Below, piece after piece: positions 1 through 6,471 of a stretch of 16,468 nt of DNA (position 1 is the first letter of the stretch; each line of letters begins with the position of its first letter). Origin of the DNA: Thermomicrobiales bacterium (lineage in GTDB: Bacteria; Chloroflexota; Chloroflexia; Thermomicrobiales; UBA6265); assembly GCA_025928535.1 (NCBI GenBank), contig JAICJJ010000010.1, forward strand, positions 1 to 16,468. The letters are read 5' to 3'. A program made the translations under genes and the position numbers. Under the pieces are notes generated by a model. That model was given only the letters and a program-made list of their open reading frames with translations, searched no databases and was not told where the DNA came from.

Positions 1-1282
1 CCGCGGCCGACAGCGCCGCGTCGACCGCGTCCGCCATCTGCGGCCACGGGGCGATCCGCGGCCGGCCCCAGGCGGTCTTGAGCGATTCGAGCATCGGCGC
101 GTATTCGGGATACTGCTTCGCAATTTCCGGGTCGTTCAGGACCGATTGGCGCGCCGGCGGTTGAGCGGTCGTCAATTTGCGCTCCATCGCTTTCGACGTC
201 GCCCAGAGGAGAAATTCCCAGGCCGCGTCCTGGTTCTTCGAATCGGCCAGGATGCCGGTGTTCCAGCCGCCGATCGTCGGCGTCCGCTTGATCGAGCCGT
301 CGGCTTGCTTGACGCCCGGCATCACCGTCGCCGCCCAATTACCGACGATCTTCGATTTGGCCGGATCGTTGTAGGCCGGGATCGAGTCGTTCCACTGGAC
401 GAACATCGCCGCCTTGCCGCCAGCGAAGGTCGCGTCGCCTTCGTCATAGTCCTGGGCGAGCGACCCGGGATTGGCGACCGAGACGAGCTTGACGAGCGAT
501 TCGAGCGCCGCGACCGCTTCCGGGCTGTTCAGCGTCGCCTTGTACTGATCGTTGAAGTAGGCGCCGCCGTTGGCGCCGAGCAGGCAATCGTAGGTGCAAT
601 CGAGCTGGACGCCGCGCTTGGCCATCAGCGTCAGCCCGGAGACGTCGTTCGCCTTTTCGCCGTCGGTGATCTTGGCCGCCGCTTGCTGGACGTCGTCCCA
701 GGTTTGCGGCACGTCGAGGCCGTATTTCTTGAGCAGGTCGGTCCGGTAGTAGAACATCATGATCGAGGTGTCGAACGGCAGGCCGTAGAGTTTGCCGTCC
801 CACATCGAGATTTCGTCCATCAGTTTCGGCACGAAATCCTGCAGGTCGAGCGCAGCCGGATCGGTTTTGGCGACGAGGTCATCCAGCGGCGTCAGCCATC
901 CTTGCCCAGCGTATTGCCCCATCCAGACGCAATCGACGTGGACGATGTCGTAGGCGCCGCTGCTCTGCGTGATCGAGGTGAGTTGCTTTTCCTGCAGCGT
1001 GGTGTAGGCGAGATCGTCGAAATTGACCTTGATGCCGGTGGCGGCTTCGAATTCGGGCAGCAAGTCCTTGAGGGCGAGCGGCTTCGGCTCCGCCACCATC
1101 GCCACGTTCAATTCGGTTCCGGCATACGGTTTGCCGGCCGCCGGGAAGGCGTAACTCTGGGCGCCGGCGTTCCGCCGGCCGAGCCAGGTTGGCGCGGGCA
1201 CGAGCGCCGCCGCGCCGAGTCCGGCGCCGGCCGCCCGCAGCAGCGTCCGTCGTGAAACGCGTCGATCGTCGTAGGTCGTCAT
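1..1282 (-). CDS. ABC transporter sugar-binding protein, CUT1 family (partial at the window edge)
   Basis: This is an extracytoplasmic solute-binding protein of the family 1 (MalE/UgpB-like) type, which captures a sugar or sugar conjugate for an ABC importer. Translation from the ATG at 1282 gives 427 codons and runs off the window at base 1, so the C-terminus is missing. The N-terminus has a twin-arginine signal (SRRTLL, residues 10-15), a hydrophobic Ala/Gly/Leu stretch and a likely cleavage site near residues 40-45. There is no lipobox cysteine. The mature part shows the family pattern: NVAMVAEPKPLALKDLLPEF, then YDIVHVDCVWMGQYA, DGKLYGLPFD and FAGGKAAMFVQWN. The start is supported by AAGGAG seven bases upstream. 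It is the last visible gene of the minus-strand operon, 59 bp after the epimerase gene. By analogy with B. subtilis FrlO it may bind a fructosamine. That ligand is inferred from the neighbours, and the fold does not reveal it. Confidence 0.9.
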   Translation of the reverse strand, partial: MTTYDDRRVSRRTLLRAAGAGLGAAALVPAPTWLGRRNAGAQSYAFPAAGKPYAGTELNVAMVAEPKPLALKDLLPEFEAATGIKVNFDDLAYTTLQEKQLTSITQSSGAYDIVHVDCVWMGQYAGQGWLTPLDDLVAKTDPAALDLQDFVPKLMDEISMWDGKLYGLPFDTSIMMFYYRTDLLKKYGLDVPQTWDDVQQAAAKITDGEKANDVSGLTLMAKRGVQLDCTYDCLLGANGGAYFNDQYKATLNSPEAVAALESLVKLVSVANPGSLAQDYDEGDATFAGGKAAMFVQWNDSIPAYNDPAKSKIVGNWAATVMPGVKQADGSIKRTPTIGGWNTGILADSKNQDAAWEFLLWATSKAMERKLTTAQPPARQSVLNDPEIAKQYPEYAPMLESLKTAWGRPRIAPWPQMADAVDAALSAA

Positions 1283-1341
1283 CGTCCGCTCCTTGTCCTG
1301 CGTCCGCTTCCGTCCACAACCGGGAAGCCGATGGAAAGGCG

Positions 1342-2313
1342 TCAGCGCCGGGCCAGTCGCGTCGACGCCGTCTCGAGCATCGTCGTCATTTGCCGCCGCG
1401 CTTCGTGCAGCAGCGGCTCGGCGTGCTCCGGCAGGGCGTATTCGCCGAGGATGCCGAGTTCGGCCGATATCCAGCCGCGATAGCCCGATTCGAGCAAGGC
1501 GACGGTCATTCCTCCGAGATCGATCGTGCCGGCGCCCGGCACGAGATGCGAATCGACCGCGCCCGCGTTGTCGTCGACGTGGATGTGCTGGACGCGCTCG
1601 CCAAAGACGCGCAGGTGTTCGCGGAAGGAGGCGACCGGATCGAGGCCGCGCCGGTTCGCCGTCACCGCGACGTGCCCCATGTCGAGCATCAGTTGCAGAT
1701 TCGGCGAGGGCACGCGAGCGAGGAGTTCGGCCGTTTCTTCGAGCGTTTCGATGCCGTTCGTGTCGTGGTGGACCAGCGGCTCGAAGAGAATCGTCACGCC
1801 GCGGTCTTCGGCGTGGCGAACGAAGGCGGCGATTTCGTCGATGGCCGCCCCGATCACCTCCGACTTCGTCGCTCGCCGCCAGCCGTCGCCTTCCCGCGTC
1901 CATTGCCACGTCGGGGTGACGACGACGACGCGGCCGCAGCCGAGCGCCGCCGCCGCGTCGATCGACAATTCGACCAAACGGCGGCTCCGCTGACGCAACG
2001 CCCGACCATCGAACGGCGGCGCGTCGTCGATCAGCCAGTTGATCGGGTAGATCAACTGCTCCGGCGTCAGGCAGACGATCGGCAGGCCATGGGCGGCGCA
2101 GAGATCGCGAATCGCTTCCGCCCGCGCCACGTCGAGCGAGAGGTCACCATCGACCTCCTTGACCATGTCGAGGACGTAGCCATGGTATTGACCGCCCCAC
2201 AATTCGACCCCGTCGTAGCCGGCTTCGGCGATCTTCGCCAGCGCCAGATCGAGCGGATACTGCCGCAGCAGCCCGGAGACGATCGCCAGCCGGATGCCCG
2301 TCGCATCGGTCAT
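1342..2313 (-). CDS. frlC: Sugar epimerase/isomerase TIM barrel, FrlC-like (fructoselysine 3-epimerase type)
   Basis: The 323-residue protein belongs to the xylose-isomerase-like TIM-barrel epimerases (AP endonuclease 2 fold). The divalent-metal ligands of the family are visible as E178 (ILFEPL), D211 (MLDMGH), H245 (QHIHVDD) and E285 (ISAELG). Several blocks resemble E. coli FrlC, which interconverts fructoselysine and psicoselysine: AGYDGVELWGGQYH, LPIVCLTPEQLIYP, EPLVHHDTN, RVPSPNL and DSHLVPGAG. This comparison is from memory. The protein is longer than FrlC (about 276 residues), mainly through inserts near residues 50-60 and 135-150. An in-frame GTG at 2331 is possible, but the ATG at 2313 has a GGGGAGTGAG ribosome site at a good distance, while the GTG lies at the edge of a repeat. 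The gene sits between the deglycase and the sugar-binding protein. Alternatives are an L-ribulose-5-phosphate or tagatose-type epimerase. Confidence 0.8.
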   Translation of the reverse strand: MTDATGIRLAIVSGLLRQYPLDLALAKIAEAGYDGVELWGGQYHGYVLDMVKEVDGDLSLDVARAEAIRDLCAAHGLPIVCLTPEQLIYPINWLIDDAPPFDGRALRQRSRRLVELSIDAAAALGCGRVVVVTPTWQWTREGDGWRRATKSEVIGAAIDEIAAFVRHAEDRGVTILFEPLVHHDTNGIETLEETAELLARVPSPNLQLMLDMGHVAVTANRRGLDPVASFREHLRVFGERVQHIHVDDNAGAVDSHLVPGAGTIDLGGMTVALLESGYRGWISAELGILGEYALPEHAEPLLHEARRQMTTMLETASTRLARR

Positions 2314-2331
2314 CTGCGTCTCACTCCCCAC

Positions 2332-2502
2332 GGGAGTCGGGGAGTCGGGAAGGATGCCTCATCGTCATGCCGAGCTTGTCGAGGCATCTCGTTCTCTGCA
2401 ACAAAGAACGACGAGATCCTTCGACAAGCTCAGGATGACGATGCCTCACCGCTCCTCAACTGCTCGCCTCCTCGCCTCGTTCTTCCCGACTCCCCGACTC
2501 CC
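2332..2502. repeat. Composite intergenic repeat: 21-bp perfect outer inverted repeat around an inner palindrome
   Basis: The 208-bp gap between the deglycase stop and the epimerase start is filled by repeat DNA. The outer arms, 2332-2352 and 2482-2502, are exact reverse complements over 21 bp. They are built from short GAGTCGGG/CCCGACTC units, and the right side continues as tandem CGACTCCCC-like copies to about 2517. The inner palindrome at 2361-2442 is listed separately. Nothing in the stretch looks coding. It could act as an mRNA hairpin between two genes of the same operon, or mark insertion of a small mobile palindrome. Confidence 0.85.
2361..2442. repeat. Imperfect dispersed palindrome (REP/MITE-like, GAGCTTGTCGA type)
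   Basis: The left arm at 2361-2395 and the right arm at 2405-2442 are imperfect reverse complements around a 9-base loop. They share ATCGTCAT, GAGCTTGTCGA, ATCTCG and TTCT, and differ at a few paired positions. The GAGCTTGTCGAAGGATC core is a familiar intergenic repeat of many bacterial genomes, often mistranslated as peptides such as HAELVEAS or FDKLRMT (established knowledge, recalled). The 9-bp sequence GATGCCTCA occurs at both ends (2353-2361 and 2440-2448), like a target-site duplication, although it overlaps the arm ends. Confidence 0.8.
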
Positions 2503-2521
2503 CGACTTCTCGACTCCGTCG

Positions 2522-3580
2522 TCAGGCGTACTCGCCCCAGCGGGCGCCGATCTTGCCCATCCAGCGCCGCTCGTCGACGTCGTGGCCTTTTTGCCCCGCC
2601 ATCTCCATCACCCACCATTCGGTCGGCGGGAAGAGGGCGAACGGAGCGAACAGTTCGCCGAAGTCGGGATAGTCGGCGGCGTCGAAGATCACCTGGCGGG
2701 CGCCCATCTTTTTGCAGAACGCGATCGCCTGCTCGCTGACGGCGCGCGAAGGATCGGTCCCGACGAGGTGGAGAAACGCCCGGCGGTCGGGCGAGGGCGC
2801 TTCGCGCGGCACGATTTCGATCGGGCCGTGATAGAACTCGCCGGCATCGACCGGAACCGCGTCTTTCCAGAGGTTTTCGATGATGACGCTGAGCGCGAGT
2901 TTGTAGCCGAGGCCGTAGTTCGGGCCGGAAGCGACCACGTAGAAGATATCGACGTCGCCGGCCGTCGCCGCCAGTTCGCGCGCCGGGGCGTGGGTCCGGT
3001 CTGCTTGCCGCGCCATCTTCGCCGGCAATTCGGCCAACCCGGCGGCGATCTGCGTCCCGACCGAGGCGTTTTCGCCGCGCTGTTCCATGATGCGGGCGGC
3101 CAGCAGGTAGACGATGGCGAGGGGCGCGGTGAAGACCGCCTTGCTCTGGTAGGCGAAGACGGCCGTCGCGCCCTGCGCCAGCGGCGTAGCCGGCGTGTTG
3201 GTGATCGCGATCGTTTTCGCGCCGCGCGCCTCGGCGAAGCGCTTCGCTTCCAGAATCTCCGGCGTTTCGCCCGAATACGAGGTCAGGACGACGATCGCAT
3301 TGTCATCGACCGCGTGCGGTTCGCGGCTGAGAAATTGCCAGCCGGTCGCGGCGTCGCTCGGGACCGAGGTGAATCGGTCGAGGAGGTATTTGCCGCCGAG
3401 CATCGCCGACAGCGACGCGCCGCCGCCGAGGAAATAGAGTCGTGGCGACGCGGTCGCGGCGATGCCGGCGGCGATGTCGGCGATCACCGGTTCGAGATCG
3501 GTCACGACGCGCTGGATGGCGTCCGGCGTCACCAGCGACGTGAAAAAGAGCGCGTCGGTGTCGATCGAATTGGCGGTCAC
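2522..3580 (-). CDS. frlB: SIS-domain fructosamine deglycase, FrlB/FraB-like
   Basis: The 352-residue protein has two SIS (sugar isomerase) domains, roughly residues 30-165 and 205-320. FrlB enzymes split phosphorylated Amadori products such as fructoselysine 6-phosphate into glucose 6-phosphate and the free amine in the cytoplasm. The first domain has LTSYSGETPEIL (99-110). The catalytic pair known from FraB and GlmS, a Glu 16 residues before a His, is present as E235 (VIIEN) and H251 in GEFYHGPIEI. The tail GHDVDERRWMG (332-342) matches the DERR tail I recall from E. coli FrlB (about 340 residues). An upstream in-frame GTG at 3646 overlaps the regulator gene. I chose the GTG at 3580 because AGGAGG lies five bases before it. 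The gene is 49 bp downstream of the GntR gene. A glucosamine-phosphate or AgaS-type aldose isomerase is the main alternative. Confidence 0.8.
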   Translation of the reverse strand: MTANSIDTDALFFTSLVTPDAIQRVVTDLEPVIADIAAGIAATASPRLYFLGGGASLSAMLGGKYLLDRFTSVPSDAATGWQFLSREPHAVDDNAIVVLTSYSGETPEILEAKRFAEARGAKTIAITNTPATPLAQGATAVFAYQSKAVFTAPLAIVYLLAARIMEQRGENASVGTQIAAGLAELPAKMARQADRTHAPARELAATAGDVDIFYVVASGPNYGLGYKLALSVIIENLWKDAVPVDAGEFYHGPIEIVPREAPSPDRRAFLHLVGTDPSRAVSEQAIAFCKKMGARQVIFDAADYPDFGELFAPFALFPPTEWWVMEMAGQKGHDVDERRWMGKIGARWGEYA

Positions 3581-3629
3581 GAATCCCTCCTGAATGTGCG
3601 ACGACAAGGCTCCATTCGCCGCTAGCGCT

Positions 3630-4391
3630 TCACGGCGTCGGCTCACGCTGCCGGTAGAGTTCGACGCGATAAGTGAAGGCGTCGGGTCGGTACGTGTCGG
3701 CTTCGTAGATCACCGGACGACCTTCGGCGTCGTAGACGGTGCGGCGCACGCGTTGAACGAGCGCGGTCGGCTCCAGTTCGAGGCGGCGCCCGTGGTCGTC
3801 GCCGGCAAAGGCCGGTTCGAGCGATTCGATTGCCCGCAGCAGGACGACGCCGGCGCTTTCGATGGCCGCGTAGAGCGAGGCGTGCGCGAGATGTTCGGCG
3901 CTGAGCGCGCCGGGCCGGACCTGCTCGGCGAGCCAGCGCGGAATCGCCGAAGCATGCATCCCGACCGGCGCGCCGTTGGCAAGCAGCACGCGCTCGACGA
4001 CGTAGGCGCGCGGTTCCGGCAGCGTCAGCCGTTCGGCGATCTCCGGCGCCACGTCGCGTTCTTCCGCCGCCAGCACCTGATACCCCGCTTCCAGCCCCGC
4101 GGCCGCCGCGGTTTCGGAAAAGCCGGAGAGGCGCGTCAAACCTTCGATCGGGCGCGGCCGGCGACGGACGAACGTGCCTTTGCCGGGCGCCCGTTCCAGC
4201 AATCCCTGCCGCTCGAGATCGGCCAGCGCCTGCCGGATCGTGATCCGGCTGACGCCGTACTGCTCGCCCAACCGGGCTTCCGACGGCAACCGCGCCCCAT
4301 CGGCGATTGCGCCGGAGGAAATCTGGCCGCGCAGCAACTGCGTCAGTTGCCGGTAGAGGGGAGTGATGGAATTGGCGTCGATCGTGGTCAT
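3630..4391 (-). CDS. GntR-family transcriptional regulator with UTRA ligand domain (FrlR-like position)
   Basis: The 253-residue protein is a HutC-subfamily GntR repressor. The winged helix covers about residues 10-76, with LPSEARLGEQYGVSRITIR followed by QALADLERQGLLERAPGKGT. The UTRA effector domain covers about 85-245 and ends with the usual IYEADTYRPDAFTYRVEL. UTRA domains bind small sugars or sugar phosphates and release DNA on induction. It is first in the minus-strand operon with the deglycase, epimerase and sugar-binding genes, so it probably controls them and itself. FrlR in E. coli and B. subtilis is of the same family. Two ATGs are possible: 4391 (used here) and 4424. The second lies within an operator-like palindrome and only four bases past the likely -10 box, so 4391 is favoured, although its ribosome site is weak. 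Confidence 0.88.
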   Translation of the reverse strand: MTTIDANSITPLYRQLTQLLRGQISSGAIADGARLPSEARLGEQYGVSRITIRQALADLERQGLLERAPGKGTFVRRRPRPIEGLTRLSGFSETAAAAGLEAGYQVLAAEERDVAPEIAERLTLPEPRAYVVERVLLANGAPVGMHASAIPRWLAEQVRPGALSAEHLAHASLYAAIESAGVVLLRAIESLEPAFAGDDHGRRLELEPTALVQRVRRTVYDAEGRPVIYEADTYRPDAFTYRVELYRQREPTP

Positions 4392-4409
4392 GCGGCGTCC
4401 GGCGATAAT

Positions 4410-4427
4410 GTCATAACCTGTCATGAC
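4410..4427. promoter_or_regulatory. Candidate GntR operator palindrome
   Basis: GTCATAACCTGTCATGAC is an imperfect 18-bp palindrome with half-sites GTCATRAC and GTYATGAC. It lies between the proposed -10 box and the ATG at 4391 of the GntR gene, where bound repressor would cover the transcription start. The position fits autoregulation. The assignment rests on symmetry and location only. Confidence 0.6.
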
Positions 4428-4428
4428 G

Positions 4429-4457
4429 AAATTAGCGGCGGATTGGGATATTGTCAA
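4429..4457 (-). promoter_or_regulatory. Sigma-70-type promoter of the frl-like operon
   Basis: On the minus strand a perfect TTGACA (-35, 4457-4452) is followed after 17 bp by TAATTT (-10, 4434-4429). The -10 box is only a partial match, but the spacing is ideal. Transcription would start near 4422, inside the operator palindrome, and run into gntR, frlB, frlC and the sugar-binding gene. Confidence 0.6.
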
Positions 4458-4561
4458 GCCTATCGGACGTGGCGACATGCGATCGAACACGGCGCGGCCA
4501 CGGCTCTGACCATCGCGCGGTTCGCAACAACGGCCCGGAGCGGCCATCGTGACATCCAGAA

Positions 4562-4579
4562 TTGTCCAGAACTGGACAA
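4562..4579. promoter_or_regulatory. Operator-like palindrome upstream of the toxin-antitoxin pair
   Basis: TTGTCCAG and CTGGACAA are perfect 8-bp inverted arms around AA. The site lies 43 bp before the antitoxin ATG. Its first six bases could double as a -35 box, with CACAAT (4586-4591) as a -10 at 18-bp spacing. Phd/YefM antitoxins bind palindromes at their own promoters, so this is a good autoregulation candidate. Confidence 0.6.
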
Positions 4580-4622
4580 CAATGGCACAATGATTGCAAC
4601 CCTGCGCCGAGAGGAGTTCGCC

Positions 4623-4952
4623 ATGTCCCGATCGCCATCGCCCACCGAAACCACGATGAAACTGACCGACACCAAGCAGCATCTCAGTGAGGTCGTAAAC
4701 CGCGTCGCGCGCGGCGAAACCCGGGTCGTCGTCGAGAAAAGCGGCTTGCCGGTGGCGGCCATCATCTCGGTCGACGAGTACCGCCGGTTCGTCGCCGATG
4801 AGGCGCAGCGGGCTGCGCGCTTCGAGGCCATCGGCCGCATCAGCGACGCATTCGCCGATGTACCGGTCGACGAGCTGGAACGGCAGGTCACGCGGGCCTT
4901 GAACGAGACCCGCGTTCGAGCGCGCTCCGAGGGGAGCGTGTCGTCCTCGTGA
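4623..4952 (+). CDS. Phd/YefM-family antitoxin
   Basis: The 109-residue protein has the Phd/YefM fold signature at the N-terminus: KLTDTKQHLSEVVNRV (13-28) followed by RGETRVVVEKSGLPVAAIIS and VDEYRRF. This part dimerises and binds DNA at its own promoter. The charged C-terminal segment (about 80-105, VDELERQVTRALNETRVRA) is the likely toxin-binding tail that neutralises the adjacent PIN nuclease. The ATG at 4623 has GAGGAG seven bases upstream. Its stop overlaps the toxin GTG by 4 bases (GTGA), which implies translational coupling. The open frame extends far upstream, but that part lacks a credible start and is antisense to the GntR gene. Confidence 0.88.
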   Translation: MSRSPSPTETTMKLTDTKQHLSEVVNRVARGETRVVVEKSGLPVAAIISVDEYRRFVADEAQRAARFEAIGRISDAFADVPVDELERQVTRALNETRVRARSEGSVSSS

Positions 4953-5422
4953 TTCGCGCCGTAATCGACGCCAACGTCTTTGCCTCTGGCGTCCTCGGCT
5001 ATCGGCGGAGCGAGAGTGCTCCGGGGGAGATCATTCGCCAATGGCACGCACGCGCGTTCGTCCTGGTCACGTCGACACACCTCATCGGCGAGGCGGAGCG
5101 GACGCTGAGCGACCCGTTTTTCGCCTCCCGTATCCCCGCATCCGAGATCGCCGAAGCGCTCGAGGCGCTCAAGCAGGACGCTGAGTTCGCCGCGCCCTCG
5201 GTTGAGGTCTCCGGCGTCGCGTCCCACCCCGAGGACGACCTCGTACTTTCCGCCGCGGTCTCTTCAACCGCCGATTGCCTTGTCACGGGCGACAAGCAAT
5301 TGCAGCGGCTGGGCGTTTTTCGGGGGGTCAACATCATCGGCCCGCGCGACTTTCTGGCGCGCCTTCAGGCGGGGAACGAGTCCAACCACGAATCAAATGT
5401 CACGCCGCCGCCCGACGAATGA
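4949..5422 (+). CDS. PIN-domain toxin (putative ribonuclease, COG1569-like)
   Basis: The 157-residue protein is a PIN nuclease of the kind paired with Phd/YefM antitoxins, expected to cut RNA with bound Mg2+ or Mn2+. The acidic set is visible: D7 in VIDANVFASGVL, E48 in LIGEAERTL, D96/D97 in HPEDDLVL and D115 in LVTGDKQL. The segment GVNIIGPRDFL near residues 127-137 is typical of the family end. The last 20 or so residues are hydrophilic and probably disordered. The start is a GTG inside the antitoxin stop. No catalytic residue seems missing, so the toxin is probably intact. Its RNA target cannot be read from the sequence. Confidence 0.87.
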   Translation: MIRAVIDANVFASGVLGYRRSESAPGEIIRQWHARAFVLVTSTHLIGEAERTLSDPFFASRIPASEIAEALEALKQDAEFAAPSVEVSGVASHPEDDLVLSAAVSSTADCLVTGDKQLQRLGVFRGVNIIGPRDFLARLQAGNESNHESNVTPPPDE

Positions 5423-5466
5423 CGCGATCGTCGCTGTGCCGGGCGGGCCAAAGACCGGCGGCCGCG

Positions 5467-5472
5467 TACAAT
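5467..5472 (+). promoter_or_regulatory. -10 box for a leaderless hxpB transcript
   Basis: TACAAT is a 5/6 match to TATAAT. It ends seven bases before the ATG at 5480, so transcription should begin at or next to the start codon. There is no purine-rich ribosome site between them and no clear -35 box. Confidence 0.55.
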
Positions 5473-5479
5473 CGGCGTC

Positions 5480-6133
5480 ATGATTTCGGGCGTGATTTTC
5501 GACATGGACGGATTGCTGATCGATTCGGAGCCGCTCTGGCGGGTCGCCGAAATCGAAGCGTTGTCGGCGGTCGGCGTGCCGATCGACGACGCCGCGGCGC
5601 GGTTGACGACCGGACTCCGCACCGACGAGCTGGTCGAGCAGTGGCACGCCCGCTATCCGTGGCCGGAGCCGCCGAAGAAGACGATCGAGGCGCGGATCAT
5701 CGCCCGCGTCATCGAATTGCTGCGGGAGCGAGGAGAGCCGATGCCGGGCGTGCCGGAGACGTTGGCGGCGTTGTCGGCCGCCGGCCTGCCGCTCGCTATC
5801 GCGTCATCTTCGCAAAGCGAGGTGATCGCGACCGTGCTCGACGCGCTCGCCATCGGCGGCGCGTTCAACGTGGTGCAATCGGCCGAGCACGAGCCGTATG
5901 GCAAGCCGCACCCGGGGGTCTACATCGAAGCGGCGCGCCGGCTTGGCGTGCCGCCGACGTACTGTCTGGCGTTCGAGGATTCGCCGAACGGCGTCATCGC
6001 GGCCAAGGCGGCGCGGATGGCCTGCATTGCCGTGCCTGACCCGGCGCTGGCCGACGACCGTCGCTTTTGCGCCGCCGATCTGATCTTGCCGAGCCTGACC
6101 GATTTTCGGATCGAGATGCTGCGGCAATTCTGA
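5480..6133 (+). CDS. hxpB: HAD-superfamily sugar phosphatase, YniC/HxpB-like
   Basis: The 217-residue protein is a class I HAD hydrolase of the beta-phosphoglucomutase-like group. Motif I is IFDMDGLLIDSE with nucleophile D8 and acid/base D10. Motif II is at ASSSQSE (108-114), motif III is K142 in GKPHPGVY, and motif IV is FEDSPNG (165-171). The opening FDMDGLLIDSEPLW, then KPHP and EDS.NG.IA.KAARM, closely resembles E. coli YniC (HxpB, 222 residues, recalled). That enzyme dephosphorylates 2-deoxyglucose 6-phosphate and hexitol phosphates. HAD phosphatases are promiscuous, so the substrate stays open. The gene follows the toxin by 57 bp and appears to have its own leaderless promoter. It is convergent with the small secreted protein gene. 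Confidence 0.85.
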   Translation: MISGVIFDMDGLLIDSEPLWRVAEIEALSAVGVPIDDAAARLTTGLRTDELVEQWHARYPWPEPPKKTIEARIIARVIELLRERGEPMPGVPETLAALSAAGLPLAIASSSQSEVIATVLDALAIGGAFNVVQSAEHEPYGKPHPGVYIEAARRLGVPPTYCLAFEDSPNGVIAAKAARMACIAVPDPALADDRRFCAADLILPSLTDFRIEMLRQF

Positions 6134-6136
6134 AGA

Positions 6137-6173
6137 CGAGGCGAGGAGCCGGAAATCGCGGCTCCTCGCCTCG
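6137..6173. terminator. Convergent hairpin between hxpB and the small secreted protein gene
   Basis: A 15-bp perfect stem (6137-6151 with 6159-6173) closes a 7-base loop. It sits four bases past the hxpB stop and eight bases from the stop of the opposing gene. No T-tract follows on either strand, so it is not a textbook intrinsic terminator. Its position suggests a shared terminator or 3'-end stabiliser. Confidence 0.7.
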
Positions 6174-6180
6174 AAGGGAT

Positions 6181-6471
6181 TCATGAGCCCAGCGTCGTCG
6201 GCCCGATCGGCGCCGTCGGGAGGCGGCTACCGGTGGGCATCGTGAATGCCTTGACGTCCCAGTGGCCATCGTGGCAGACGTAGTTTTTGCCGTCGCCCAT
6301 CGTGATGACGGAGCCGTCGCTGTAGGTCTGGCCGGCGTAGACGCAATCGCCGTCGGCCCCGACTCCGCCGACCGGCATCGCCGAGACCCGGCCGGAAACG
6401 CCGGCCACCGCACCGAACGCCAGCCCCAATGCCAGCAGGCCGATCGTCGCGCGCCGCGTGATCGCGTTCAT
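6181..6471 (-). CDS. Small secreted protein with two cysteines
   Basis: The 96-residue protein has a clear Sec-type signal peptide (MNAITRRATIGLLALGLAFG onward) with a probable cleavage after VSA at residues 29-31. The mature protein is about 65 residues and has exactly two cysteines, C43 and C66, in the pattern DC-VYAGQTYSDGSVI-(x)11-C-HDGHWD. This could form one disulfide. The spacing recalls short Cys-Tyr-x-Gly-x-x-Tyr-Ser-x-Gly modules of DUF1496 or half of a von Willebrand C-like repeat, but I cannot assign it. The tail is rich in Pro, Thr and Gly. The ATG at 6471 has GGAG about six bases upstream. It is a lone gene, with the FAD oxidase diverging from it. Its function is unknown. Confidence 0.75.
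   Translation of the reverse strand: MNAITRRATIGLLALGLAFGAVAGVSGRVSAMPVGGVGADGDCVYAGQTYSDGSVITMGDGKNYVCHDGHWDVKAFTMPTGSRLPTAPIGPTTLGS

Noticed and set aside
146..1255. Long plus-strand open frame opposite the sugar-binding protein gene
   Set aside because: Its translation is Arg/Gly/Val-rich with no domain, and it is antisense to a clear family 1 binding protein. GC-rich codon bias keeps shadow frames open.
2482..2517. Tandem CGACTCCCC-like units as a CRISPR array
   Set aside because: The units are under 10 bases, adjacent and without spacers, and they pair with an inverted copy at 2332-2352.
3594..4622. N-terminal extension of the antitoxin frame
   Set aside because: The frame is open far upstream but is antisense to the GntR gene. 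The ATG at 4623 has a good ribosome site and starts just before the Phd/YefM fold.
5480..6133. HxpB-like phosphatase as a member of the frl-like operon
   Set aside because: It is on the opposite strand, separated by a toxin-antitoxin pair, and has its own promoter box, so there is no operon evidence.
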